From DASUNQ01 sp035536455 (GTDB lineage Bacteria; Acidobacteriota; Thermoanaerobaculia; Multivoradales; UBA5704), in assembly GCA_035536455.1 (NCBI GenBank), contig DATLOC010000075.1, positions 20,536 through 84,535 of the forward strand: a DNA stretch of 64,000 nucleotides, written 5' to 3'. The notes under the pieces are model-generated. The model was not told where the DNA came from. It saw nothing but the letters and a program-made list of their open reading frames with translations, and searched no databases. Below are positions 17,001 through 24,221 of this stretch, one piece after another. The translations under genes and the position numbers were made by a program. Each line of letters starts with the position of its first letter. Positions within the stretch are counted from its first letter, which is position 1.

Positions 17001-17921
17001 GCCGTTCTCGTCCGGGAACGTGGTCATGCCCGCGAAGTACACGATGCCGTCGGAGCCGGTGAAGAACGCGAGGTAGCGCGCGTTCGGCGGAGGCTGGGGC
17101 GAGAGGCCCTTCAACTTCATCGTGAACGCGATCTGGCGCTGGTTCTCGGCCGACTTCGGCGTCGACACCTTCAGCCACTCGACGTCGTAGACGCCCACGC
17201 CGCCGTTGTTCGCCGCGTCGCCCGCGTTGCTGGTGTTGTCGTCGTCGGCGACCAGCTTGCCCGGAAGCTCGCAGAAGAGGTCGCCGGCGAGTGGGCAGCC
17301 GAGGGCGTCCACCGGAGCTCCGGCCGGCGTGCCCGGGCACTGGTCGATGGCATCCGGCACGCCGTCGCCGTCGGCGTCGTTCGGCGGCGCGGTGCCGCCG
17401 ACCAGCTCCACCGTCCCGGTGTACGTGTCGCCCAGAGGCAGGTAGCCGACGATGTCGATCTCCCACTGGTTGTTGCCGCTGGGAGCCGGGACCTGGATCA
17501 CCTCGGGATTGGCGGACCCCGCCGCGTCGTCGATCGGCTCGAAGCCTGGCCGCCTGACCAGGTAGACGTCGTAGTCCGCGGCCGCGTTCGCCCAGCCGAC
17601 GGTGATGCGGATCTTGGCGTTCGGGTGCGTGGTCGCGTAGTCCGCGGGCAGGTTCACGTCGAGGAGGTAGAAGTCGCAGTCCTCGGTGCCCGTGACGCAC
17701 AGGCCGGTCACGTTCGGCGCCAGGAGGGCGCCCCCGGTGAACTCGAGGCGTGTGTTGGTCTCGGTGATGGTCCCCGCGGCGGGCTGCGTCTCGTAGGCCT
17801 GGACCACGGCGCCGCCGCCCAGGAAGGCGAGCGCAACCAGCGTCAGTGAGAGGTGGGTGCGGAGAGTGCCGGCGCGGGGGCGCTGGAGGATCTGGAGCTG
17901 ACGAAGGGCAGAAGAGATCAT
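14028..17921 (-). CDS. large secreted multidomain protein (BNR/sialidase-like, Fn3, PKD, thrombospondin type 3 repeats)
   Basis: 1297 residues from ATG 17921 with AGGAGG upstream. A signal peptide ends near residue 41 (V-V-Q-A-Y). Then come a pre-peptidase-C-like beta region, one Asp-rich thrombospondin type 3 repeat (D-A-D-G-D-G-V-P-D-A-I-D-Q-C) near residue 190, a glycine-rich linker, and a beta-propeller-like region with BNR/sialidase-type repeats (D-T-D-G-E-S-W, D-K-G-L-T-W-S-G). A fibronectin type III domain (residues about 885-960), a PKD domain (about 1145-1220) and two further TSP3 repeats finish the protein. It is an exported, Ca-binding, possibly adhesive or glycan-related protein. 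Asp-box repeats alone do not prove sialidase activity. Monocistronic. Confidence 0.85.
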   Translation of the reverse strand: MISSALRQLQILQRPRAGTLRTHLSLTLVALAFLGGGAVVQAYETQPAAGTITETNTRLEFTGGALLAPNVTGLCVTGTEDCDFYLLDVNLPADYATTHPNAKIRITVGWANAAADYDVYLVRRPGFEPIDDAAGSANPEVIQVPAPSGNNQWEIDIVGYLPLGDTYTGTVELVGGTAPPNDADGDGVPDAIDQCPGTPAGAPVDALGCPLAGDLFCELPGKLVADDDNTSNAGDAANNGGVGVYDVEWLKVSTPKSAENQRQIAFTMKLKGLSPQPPPNARYLAFFTGSDGIVYFAGMTTFPDENGGQPVFRFGTGESAFDDLGFGAPGSSYDVDGTITIVVPADRLGSAVAPGDVLTDLRVGARLSPGAGGAAYFNGADLDQAAAVADFQLPAMGACGEDDGGGGGGGGGPVTIGGPDFSLHVSPAGIGDGAAEPTLDVNTQTSSIFFIAGTEVDRVKFDDGVSPARDTWEDKTGTLSGLQTSDPILVADRDTGRIFASQLVLGPGNSIQEYSDTDGESWEPSVGGSFKAGLDHQALGVGPYPAGVQIPHTYPNAVYYCSQDLYAAYCSRSDNGGVTFGASVPVYTLLECGGLHGHPKVAADGTVYLPNKGCNGGQALIVSEDAGQSWQIRAIPGSGQGRWDPSVAVASDGTLYVGYMEQGNDKAMVVVSHDKGLTWSGPVDVGAPYGIRNGVFPAIVAGDPQRAAYFFLGTTKPGHSGDPATMGNTTADPADDAHWYAYVATTYDGGANWTVRNVTPDDPVQRGAICDGGFNSPCEAAGTRNLLDFNDAIMDEEGRLLAAFADGCTGPCITGGTNSLTENGVIVRQSSGRRLLAAHDPPEPTIPGTPSLSGRRDAAGAHLTWTQPLPGGAPITHFQVYRGTSPDVLAHLADSTSLTRFDDTTVQSGVRYYYAVSAVNSFGESAQSNQVALLDFTDVETACIAPGITLLTDASGDSTGGVPALDIRTVRAAEPASLPGKVAFTIKVGDLSTVPPATRWVLRFKTSGTLPAGAEDWFVGMTTIPGETSSSAPQGPRFVYGTTGVPTLPVAGAVPARVFTVLGDLSAGSGFAPDGTILLLLDKSLVGATTPGDAIVAITPSIRAQLTPNNQLIYDDAGSANYTLRSATACDVNQLPVAALAASGNAGPAPLAVSFDASASQDADGSIAAYVLDPGDGSPLVQQTSPIFDHVYGSTGQYFASLRVQDDRGGFSANTATAAVDVRDNTDSDGDGVPDARDECPGTQPGTPVNSVGCPVTTQRDGDRDGIPDKTDNCKRVANPDQADRDGDGRGDACDKS

Positions 17922-18155
17922 GGCGCCTCCTGGAGAGAGATCCCTCCGGAAGATAGGGTGAGCGGGGGGGGACGGGAATAGGGTGACTCCCTCACTTCGC
18001 CGGGGGAGTTCCCCTCAGCCGACGCGCTCCAGCGGTCCGGTCGTGGCGGCTAGGTTCGGCGGCGGACCGCAACCAGGTGCGCGGCTAGGTTCGCGGGACG
18101 GATCGGAGCCTTCTGAGGGGTTCCCGGGGGGCGGGAGAGTCTTCGGCGCGCTCGA

Positions 18156-18938
18156 TCAGAACTGCACGTTGCGCACGAAGAAGGCGGTGACCTCGACCTT
18201 CTTCGACGCCAGCTCCTCCGCCAAGTCCGGGGTCAGCACGAACTGCCCGGCCCGCTCGCGGGCGGGGGTGGCCATCAGGAGCTCGAGGGCGGCGGCCTTG
18301 CCGGGGTGGCGCCGGCGGAGCTGGAGGAGGGCGTCGGCGCTGGCGGTCAGGGCCTGCAGGACCGAGGCCTCGGAGGCGGTGGTGATCTCGACCAGCGGCC
18401 GGTCGCTCCGGGTGCCGGCGAAGAGCTGCACCTCCTCCACACCCTGGCCGCGGTAGAGCTCGAGCAGCTCGGAGGCGACCTCCAGGTTCGGGTACGGCCG
18501 CCGCTCGCGGGCCATGAAATCGACCGCGCCGGTGCCGGTCTTGGGCGACGCGACCTCCGGCCGCTGCGCCTCGCGGCGGGCGGCGGGGGCGCCCGGGGGG
18601 GCCGGCGCGGTCCGCTTCGCCAGGTCGGTCAGCGAGGTCCGCCGCTTGGGCGGCGGGGCCGGCGCCTCGAGGACCTCGTCGGGCAGCACCTGCGCGTTGC
18701 CGTAGCCCTGCCGGTTCACCTCCTCCGTCCGCGCGACGTCGATCTCCGAGGCCGCGACGAAGCTCCGGGTGCCGTTCTCGGCGGTGAAGACCGCCCGCTC
18801 CCCGACGATCACGTACTTCTTCTGCGCCACCAGGCGCGAGCCGTCCTTGAGGTAGATGGTGTAGGCGGCCTGGGCGGCGGTCGCCGCGAAGGCGAGCAGC
18901 AGGGCGGCGGCGAGAACGGCGGCGCGGCGGTGCGGCAT
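18156..18938 (-). CDS. exported protein of unknown function
   Basis: 260 residues from ATG 18938 with GAGGAG upstream. A clear signal peptide (A-A-A-L-L-L-A-F-A-A-T-A-A-Q-A) is followed by a short beta segment (Y-T-I-Y-L-K-D-G-S-R-L-V-A) of a kind common in secreted Acidobacteria proteins. A Pro/Ala/Arg-rich linker follows to about residue 140, then a mixed C-terminal domain. No catalytic motif is visible. It stands alone between the large secreted protein and aroF. I do not recognise it. Confidence 0.75.
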   Translation of the reverse strand: MPHRRAAVLAAALLLAFAATAAQAAYTIYLKDGSRLVAQKKYVIVGERAVFTAENGTRSFVAASEIDVARTEEVNRQGYGNAQVLPDEVLEAPAPPPKRRTSLTDLAKRTAPAPPGAPAARREAQRPEVASPKTGTGAVDFMARERRPYPNLEVASELLELYRGQGVEEVQLFAGTRSDRPLVEITTASEASVLQALTASADALLQLRRRHPGKAAALELLMATPARERAGQFVLTPDLAEELASKKVEVTAFFVRNVQF

Positions 18939-18971
18939 GGGGAAGCTCCTCGGCGAGGCCGGCAGTTCGGC

Positions 18972-19010
18972 TATGATACCCGTCCGACAGGCCCCGCGTA
19001 GGGGCCTTCT
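18972..19010 (+). promoter_or_regulatory. -10-like box and leader hairpin upstream of aroF
   Basis: TATGAT (18972-18977) resembles a -10 box, though no good -35 is visible. It is followed by the hairpin AGGCCCC (18989-18995)/GGGGCCT (19001-19007) with loop GCGTA and a short TCT tail, 18 nt before the aroF start. It could be a leader attenuator or the terminator of something upstream. I see no leader peptide rich in aromatic residues. Confidence 0.35.
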
Positions 19011-19027
19011 TCGTCAAGAGGCTGTCA

Positions 19028-20059
19028 ATGCTGATCGTGATGAAGATGGACGCCACGGCCGCCGAGATCGACGCGGTCGTGCGGCAGGTCGAGCGCCGGG
19101 GGCTCAAGGCGCACCCGATCGCCGGCGCCCAGCGGACGGCGGTGGGCATCACCGGCAACGTCGGGGCGCTCGACCGCGGCGTCTTCGACGCCTTCCCCGG
19201 CGTCCTCGAAGTCATCCAGGTCAGCCACCCCTACAAGCTGGTGTCGCGGGAGTTCCGCCCGGACGACACGGTGATCCAGGTCGGCGGCGCCGCGATCGGC
19301 GGTCCCGAGCTGGTGGTCATGGCCGGCCCCTGCTCGGTCGAGAGCCACGAGCAGACGCTGCGCATCGCCCGCCGCGTCAAGGCCGCCGGCGCGCACGTCC
19401 TGCGCGGCGGCGCCTACAAGCCGCGCACCAGCCCCTACGCCTTCCAGGGCCTCGGCGTCGAGGGGTTGCGCATCCTGGCCCGCGTGCGCGAGGAGACCGG
19501 TCTGCCGGTGGTCAGCGAGGCGACCGACATCGACGTCCTTCCCGCCGTCGCCGAGCACGCCGACATCGTCCAGATCGGCGCCCGCAACATGCAGAACTAC
19601 ACCCTCCTCAAGCACGCCGGCCGCTGCGGCCGGCCGGTGCTGCTCAAGCGCGGCATGACGGCGACGGTGACGGAGCTGCTGCTCGCCGCCGAGTACATCC
19701 TCGACCAGGGCAACCCCGACGTCATCCTCTGCGAGCGCGGCATCCGCACCTTCGCCGACCACAGCCGCAACACGCTCGACGTGGCGGCCATCTGCGCCGT
19801 CAAGCGGATCAGCCACCTGCCGATCATCGCCGACCCCAGCCACGCCGCCGGCGCGGCGCAGAAGGTCCTGCCGCTGTCGCGCGCCGCCGTGGCGGTGGGG
19901 GCGGACGGCCTGATCGTCGAGGTCCACGACCGCCCGGCCGAGGCCCTCTCCGACGGCAACCAGGCGATCCCCCCCGAGCAGCTCGAGGAGCTGATGGAGC
20001 AGGTCCGGGCGCTGGCGCCGGTGGTCAACCGGCGCGTGCAGGCGCTCGCCGCCCACTAG
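19028..20059 (+). CDS. aroF: 3-deoxy-7-phosphoheptulonate synthase (ACT-like N-terminus type)
   Basis: 343 residues from ATG 19028. Residues 1-70 form the ferredoxin/ACT-like regulatory domain of the type I-beta enzymes (M-L-I-V-M-K-M-D-A-T). The barrel follows, with G-P-C-S-V-E-S near residue 100, L-R-G-G-A-Y-K-P-R-T-S-P-Y-A-F-Q-G, Q-I-G-A-R-N-M-Q-N and a late D-P-S-H metal site. It condenses PEP and erythrose-4-phosphate to begin the shikimate pathway. Feedback control through the N-terminal domain is typical for this class. carA begins three bases after its stop. Confidence 0.95.
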   Translation: MLIVMKMDATAAEIDAVVRQVERRGLKAHPIAGAQRTAVGITGNVGALDRGVFDAFPGVLEVIQVSHPYKLVSREFRPDDTVIQVGGAAIGGPELVVMAGPCSVESHEQTLRIARRVKAAGAHVLRGGAYKPRTSPYAFQGLGVEGLRILARVREETGLPVVSEATDIDVLPAVAEHADIVQIGARNMQNYTLLKHAGRCGRPVLLKRGMTATVTELLLAAEYILDQGNPDVILCERGIRTFADHSRNTLDVAAICAVKRISHLPIIADPSHAAGAAQKVLPLSRAAVAVGADGLIVEVHDRPAEALSDGNQAIPPEQLEELMEQVRALAPVVNRRVQALAAH

Positions 20060-20062
20060 GCG

Positions 20063-21169
20063 ATGCACTTCGGTCTCTCCCCAGGCCTGCTCGTCCTCGA
20101 GGACGGCAGCGTCTTCGAGGGGGAGGCGGTCTCCCCGGGCACCCGCTTCGGCGAGGTGGTCTTCAACACCTCGATGACCGGGTACCAGGAGGTCCTCACC
20201 GACCCCTCCTACCGCGGCCAGATCGTGGTCATGACCCAGCCGCACATCGGCAACTACGGCGTTTCCGATGCCGCCGTCGAGTCGGCCCGCCCGTGGGTCG
20301 AGGGGTTCGTGGCGCGCCGCTTCACCCGCGAGCCCGCCGATCGTTCGGAGCACGGCCCCGACGAAGGCCTTCCCGCCTACCTCCGCCGCTTCGACGTGCC
20401 GGCGGTCGAAGGGCTCGACACCCGTGCCGTCGTGCGCCGCCTGCGCGACCGCGGCGCGCTGCGCGGCGTGCTGACGACCGAGCGCTCCGACGCCGCCGCT
20501 CTCCAGGCCGAGCTCGCCGACTTCCCGCCGATGACCGGCCGGGCGCTGGTCGACGAGGTGACCTGCGCCGCGGAGTGGGAGCTGGCGCCCGAGGGGGAGG
20601 AGCGCTGGCGCCTGGCGGTCTACGACTTTGGGGTCAAGCAGAACATCCTCCGCTCGCTCGCCGCGCGCGGCGCCCGCCTGCACGTCCTGCCGGCGCGCAC
20701 GCCGGCGGCGCGCTGTCTGGAGCTCGAGGTGGACGGCGTGGTGCTCTCGAACGGTCCCGGCGACCCCGAGCCGCTGACCACCGCCATCGCCGCGGTGGAG
20801 GAGCTGGTGGCACGCCAGGTGCCCATCCTCGGCATCTGCCTCGGCCACCAGCTCCTCGGCCTCGCCCTGGGCGGCTCGACCTACAAGCTCAAGTTCGGCC
20901 ACCACGGAGGCAACCAGCCGGTGCACCAGCTCGCGAGCGGCCGGGTGGCGATCACCAGCCAGAACCACGGCTTCGCCGTCCGCCCCGACTCGCTGCCCGC
21001 CGGCTGCCGGGTGACCGAGGTGAACTTGAACGACGGCACCGTCGAGGGCTTCGACGCCGACGGCCGGCCGATCGTCTCGGTGCAGTACCACCCCGAGGCG
21101 GCGCCCGGGCCGCACGACGCCGCCGGCGTCTTCGACCGCTTCCTGGACCTCCTGCCGGACAGCCGGTGA
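20063..21169 (+). CDS. carA: carbamoyl-phosphate synthase small subunit
   Basis: 368 residues from ATG 20063. The N-terminal domain (L-E-D-G-S-V-F-E-G, T-S-M-T-G-Y-Q-E) and the C-terminal class I glutamine amidotransferase are complete: nucleophile in G-I-C-L-G-H-Q, then H-H-G-G-N-Q-P-V and Y-H-P-E-A. It supplies ammonia from glutamine to the large subunit for pyrimidine and arginine synthesis. The large subunit gene carB is not adjacent but lies on the other strand at 54729-57950, about 33 kb away. Confidence 0.96.
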   Translation: MHFGLSPGLLVLEDGSVFEGEAVSPGTRFGEVVFNTSMTGYQEVLTDPSYRGQIVVMTQPHIGNYGVSDAAVESARPWVEGFVARRFTREPADRSEHGPDEGLPAYLRRFDVPAVEGLDTRAVVRRLRDRGALRGVLTTERSDAAALQAELADFPPMTGRALVDEVTCAAEWELAPEGEERWRLAVYDFGVKQNILRSLAARGARLHVLPARTPAARCLELEVDGVVLSNGPGDPEPLTTAIAAVEELVARQVPILGICLGHQLLGLALGGSTYKLKFGHHGGNQPVHQLASGRVAITSQNHGFAVRPDSLPAGCRVTEVNLNDGTVEGFDADGRPIVSVQYHPEAAPGPHDAAGVFDRFLDLLPDSR

Positions 21170-22401
21170 GCCGCGCCGGCGCCCGTCCCGCCCGCGCCCC
21201 GCTCGCCTGGACGATCGCCTGGCGGTTCCTGCGCGGGCCGCGCAGCCGCCTCCTCGACGGCACGGCGCGCGCGGCGCTCCTCGCCACCGCGCTCGGCGTC
21301 ACCGCCATGGTCATCGCCATGGCGCTCATGACGGGGTACCGGGAGGACCTCCAGGGGAAGCTGATCGGCGGCAACGCCGCGGTCGTCGCCTACCCGCTGC
21401 TGGCGCAGGCGGCGGTCCCGCCGCAGCGGCTGGAGGCGCTGGAGGCGATCCCGGGGGTGCGGAAGGTCGGGCGCGTTGCCTACGGCCAGGGGTCGCTCGC
21501 CGGCGGCGCCTCGCCCGACGGCGTCGAGGTGGTGCTGCGCGGCGTCGATCCCGGCGGCGGCCAGCTGGCCGCCCGCCCCGAGCAGCTCCGCCCGGGCGCC
21601 GACGGCATCCCCGGCGCGGTGCTGGGCGCCGACCTGGCGAAGAAGCTCGGCGTCGCGCCCGGCGCCGTCCTCCGCCTCGTCGCCCTCGGCTTCGAGGAGG
21701 GGCGGCCGCGCTTCCGCTACCAGAGCCTGCGCGTCACGAAGACCTTCTCGACCGGCTTCGCCGAGTTCGACCGCTCCTGGGTGGTGCTCGAGCGGCCGCT
21801 CGTCGAGCGCCTGATGGGGGCGGAGGGGGCGAGCGACCTGCTGGAGTTCACCGTCGAGGACCCGCAGGAGGCGCCGCGCATCGGCGAGGCCGCTGCGCGC
21901 CTCCTCGGCGGCGGCTTCCTGGTCTCCGACTGGCAGCAGTTCAACCGCGAGCTCTTCGCGGCGTTGAAGCTGCAGCAGATCGCGCTCTTCCTGGTGCTCG
22001 GGCTGATCGTCCTGGTCTCGACCTTCAACGTCGCCTCGACGCTGGTGGTCCTGGTGCGCGAGCGGATGCGCGACCTCGGCGTCCTCGCCGCGCTCGGCCT
22101 GCCGCCGGCCAGCCTGCGCAGTGTGTTCCTCGCCTACGGCGGTGTGCTCGGCGCGGTGGGGACGCTCTTGGGTGTCGCCGCCGGCGCCGGCGCCTCCTGG
22201 GTGCTCACCCGCTTCGAGCTGATCCGCTTCGACGCCGAGGTGGCGGCGATCTACTTCATCCGCTCGGTGCCGTTCCGCGTGCGGCCGGTGGACCTGGCCG
22301 CGATCGTCGCCTTCGCGCTCGCTGTCACTCTCGTCGCCTGCCTCGCCCCCGCCTGGCGCGCCGCCCGCGTCGATCCCTCGGCGGCGCTACGCTACGAGTA
22401 G
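21166..22401 (+). CDS. LolC/LolE-type lipoprotein-releasing permease
   Basis: 411 residues from GTG 21166 (GTGA overlap with carA). One N-terminal membrane helix near residues 35-58, a roughly 210-residue periplasmic MacB-like domain, and three C-terminal helices of the FtsX fold, with the coupling loop V-R-E-R-M-R-D-L-G-V-L-A-A-L-G. These match LolC/LolE, which extract lipoproteins from the inner membrane toward LolA. No LolD ATPase is next to it. The overlap with carA is probably positional only. Confidence 0.85.
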   Translation: MSRAGARPARAPLAWTIAWRFLRGPRSRLLDGTARAALLATALGVTAMVIAMALMTGYREDLQGKLIGGNAAVVAYPLLAQAAVPPQRLEALEAIPGVRKVGRVAYGQGSLAGGASPDGVEVVLRGVDPGGGQLAARPEQLRPGADGIPGAVLGADLAKKLGVAPGAVLRLVALGFEEGRPRFRYQSLRVTKTFSTGFAEFDRSWVVLERPLVERLMGAEGASDLLEFTVEDPQEAPRIGEAAARLLGGGFLVSDWQQFNRELFAALKLQQIALFLVLGLIVLVSTFNVASTLVVLVRERMRDLGVLAALGLPPASLRSVFLAYGGVLGAVGTLLGVAAGAGASWVLTRFELIRFDAEVAAIYFIRSVPFRVRPVDLAAIVAFALAVTLVACLAPAWRAARVDPSAALRYE

Positions 22402-22425
22402 CTGGAAGGAGATCCTGGCTACGGC

Positions 22426-22453
22426 TTGACACGATCTGTAAGCTGTAAATACT
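22426..22453 (+). promoter_or_regulatory. candidate promoter of the VapBC locus
   Basis: A perfect -35 TTGACA (22426-22431), a 16-base spacer and AATACT (22448-22453). The ATG at 22460 is only seven bases beyond, and no Shine-Dalgarno is present, so the antitoxin mRNA may be leaderless. Confidence 0.45.
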
Positions 22454-22459
22454 GCTGCC

Positions 22460-22783
22460 ATGAAGACGACCTTCGACCTGCCCGATCCGTTGCTGCGGAG
22501 GGCCAAAGCGCTCGCAGCTCAGCAGGGACGCCCACTCCGCGACCTCGTTGCCGAGGCCATCGGCGAGAAGCTCGAAGACACGGTCGGCGGCGGGGCGGCC
22601 GCCGCGAAGACCAGTGAAGGGCGACGCGAAGCCTGGGAGCGTTGGAGGGCCCGCCTCGAGCAGCTCCCCGACGGGAGTTGGTTTAATCCCGACGGCGTCG
22701 AAGACGAGTCGTTCTTCCACTCCCTCGACGAGGTCCGGCGAGAGCCCTGGACCTCCCGCGGTCCACTCGGCGCCAACACCTGA
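22460..22783 (+). CDS. vapB: VapB-type ribbon-helix-helix antitoxin
   Basis: 107 residues from ATG 22460. It opens M-K-T-T-F-D-L-P-D-P-L-L-R-R-A-K-A-L-A-A, the strand and first helix of a ribbon-helix-helix DNA-binding domain as in VapB-like antitoxins. The rest is an extended toxin-neutralising tail rich in Trp and Arg. It is 28 bases ahead of a VapC-like toxin, and the pair would autorepress through the promoter at 22426. Base composition is somewhat less GC-rich than the flanking genes. Confidence 0.75.
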   Translation: MKTTFDLPDPLLRRAKALAAQQGRPLRDLVAEAIGEKLEDTVGGGAAAAKTSEGRREAWERWRARLEQLPDGSWFNPDGVEDESFFHSLDEVRREPWTSRGPLGANT

Positions 22784-22811
22784 GCTCCCGCCCGACCATG
22801 GGCTCTTCGTG

Positions 22812-23221
22812 ATGTTCCTCGTCGATACCAACGTTGTCTCCGAGCTCATTCGCCCGCAGCCGTACCTGCGCTGGTCCGGCGCCTGCTCTCGACCGATCCT
22901 GCGGTGCTCTTCGCCTCCGAGATCACGCGTTATGAGCTGCGCTTCGGTGCCGCGATCCACCGGCAATCGAGTGAAGTTTGGGGCAAAGTGGAGCGCGAGA
23001 TCCTGCCGCTTCCGATCTGGCTTCCGATCGACGAGAAGGTGTCGCTCGCGACCGCCGATCTCCGAGCGTCGCTGCGCAAGCGCGGCCAACCGATCGAGAT
23101 GCCCGACGCCATCCTCGCCGCGACCGCATCGGTGCACGACCTCGTGCTCGTAACCCGGAACGTCCGCCACTTCCAGAATGTCCCTGGTCTCGCGGTGGAG
23201 AACTGGTTCTCCGAGGAGTAG
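22812..23221 (+). pseudogene. vapC: VapC-type PIN toxin, frameshifted
   Basis: ATG 22812 opens M-F-L-V-D-T-N-V-V-S-E-L-I-R-P, the canonical VapC start with the first catalytic Asp. After about residue 20 the PIN sequence continues only in the -1 frame (L-V-R-R-L-L-S-T-D-P-A-V-L-F-A-S-E-I-T-R-Y-E-L, then I-E-M-P-D-A-I-L-A-A-T-A, ending 23221). One base appears missing near 22868-22880. All PIN acidic positions are present across the two frames, so the loss is recent, a sequencing error, or (less likely) programmed. There is no obvious slippery heptamer. If truly broken, the antitoxin is orphaned. Confidence 0.75.
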
Positions 23222-23632
23222 CTAGCGGACCTCGTCGGCCTCGACGACCCGCCCGCCGTAACCTCCACCCGGTCGACCTCGCCCCGCTCCGCGAGCGCTC
23301 CGACGCCTCGGTCTGACCCCCGCCGACCTGGGCTCGCGGCTCCACCGGCTGCGCGATTTGTCAGATTCCCATAGTTCAATGTATCCTCCGCATCCGTAGA
23401 AAGTCCTAGGACGGCCTCGGCCGTCTCCAGCCGGGGGCCACCGGCGGCGTCCGCCGCCGGCCCGGACCCCCGTTGGCGGACGTTCTTCCGCCCTGCGGTA
23501 CAAAACCCTCCGCAGACGAGGGGGCCGGGACGACCCGGCCCCCTCCGCCCCTCCTCTCGCCTTCGGCTCCCGGCTGGGCACTCCTTCGCTAACACATGCG
23601 GCTAGATGTCAGCCGCGCCCAACTCTTGGCGA
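23222..23632. other. 411-base non-coding stretch with three strong hairpins
   Basis: No supported gene. Three perfect inverted repeats follow one another: GACGGCC/GGCCGTC at 23411-23426, CCGGCGGCG/CGCCGCCGG at 23442-23461, and GGGGGCCGGG/CCCGGCCCCC at 23520-23543. None has a T-tract. They could mark a structured RNA, several terminators for the convergent vapBC and Cys-rich genes, or a relic of a mobile repeat. Confidence 0.5.
23534..23556 (+). repeat. 23-bp direct repeat, left copy
   Basis: Identical over 23 bases to 24178-24200 (begins CCCGGCCCCCTCC). The two copies bracket 644 bases holding the Cys-rich secreted-protein gene. The sequence is C-rich, so chance similarity is more likely than for mixed sequence. 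The left copy also forms one arm of the hairpin at 23520-23543. Confidence 0.5.
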
Positions 23633-24022
23633 TTACCAACACGCACAGCAGGCTTTGGCGCACTGGACTTGGTCGTGTCTGCACGCCCGTATGCATGCGA
23701 GGTCCCCGCCGCACTGTTCCGGACACGGGGGGTCGTAGCAGCCGCAGTCATCACCGGAGCACGTACCACTGCACGACTTCATGACGGGTGAGGGCACGCT
23801 GTCCAGGCCGCCTGCTTCCTGCATCTGTGGCTCGGTCAGGCAGACGGGAGCTTCGGTTGGGGCTTCGAAGAACAGGCGAGCGGCACAGCGTTGCGGTGAC
23901 GCCGCGTGCGCAACAGCTCCCGGGCTCTCGCTGACGCTAGTCGCCTCAGCGGCCGAAGCCGAAGCCAGAAGTACCGAGAGCGCGGCAACCCCAAGAACGA
24001 GTGTCAGGTTTCTCCGCTTCAC
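23633..24022 (-). CDS. small secreted cysteine-rich protein
   Basis: 129 residues from GTG 24022 with AAAGGAG upstream. A signal peptide (L-V-L-G-V-A-A-L-S-V-L-L-A-S-A-S-A) precedes a linker and a C-terminal 47-residue segment carrying about a dozen Cys in C-x3-C, C-x-C, C-x4-C, C-x3-C and C-C-x-C spacings, ending C-C-A-C-W. This suggests a disulfide-stabilised or metal-binding exported mini-protein. I do not recognise the family. The gene is less GC-rich than its surroundings and sits between two copies of a 23-bp repeat, consistent with acquired DNA. Confidence 0.7.
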   Translation of the reverse strand: MKRRNLTLVLGVAALSVLLASASAAEATSVSESPGAVAHAASPQRCAARLFFEAPTEAPVCLTEPQMQEAGGLDSVPSPVMKSCSGTCSGDDCGCYDPPCPEQCGGDLACIRACRHDQVQCAKACCACW

Positions 24023-24177
24023 TCCGAGCTCCTTTCCAGAACACGGCAGCCCGCGTCAATGCGGCGCCGAGTTTGTGCCGGTACGATCTCCAGTTAGTGT
24101 GTTTCGTTGAAGCGTCAAGCGCCTGTCTTCGCCGAGTCCAGTTCACAATAATACTTGTCGCTCCCCGCTCCGCGAGG

Positions 24178-24200
24178 CCCGGCCCCCTCCGCCCCTCCTC
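24178..24200 (+). repeat. 23-bp direct repeat, right copy
   Basis: Right partner of 23534-23556, 22 bases before the ClC gene start. The pair may be a footprint of insertion or a duplicated leader segment. Confidence 0.5.
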
Positions 24201-24221
24201 CTCACCTGATACCCTCGCGCC

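Noticed and set aside
14352..17849. 1165-codon open frame opposite the large secreted protein
   Set aside because: Antisense shadow; the minus-strand frame has a signal peptide, ribosome site and recognisable Fn3, PKD and TSP3 domains.
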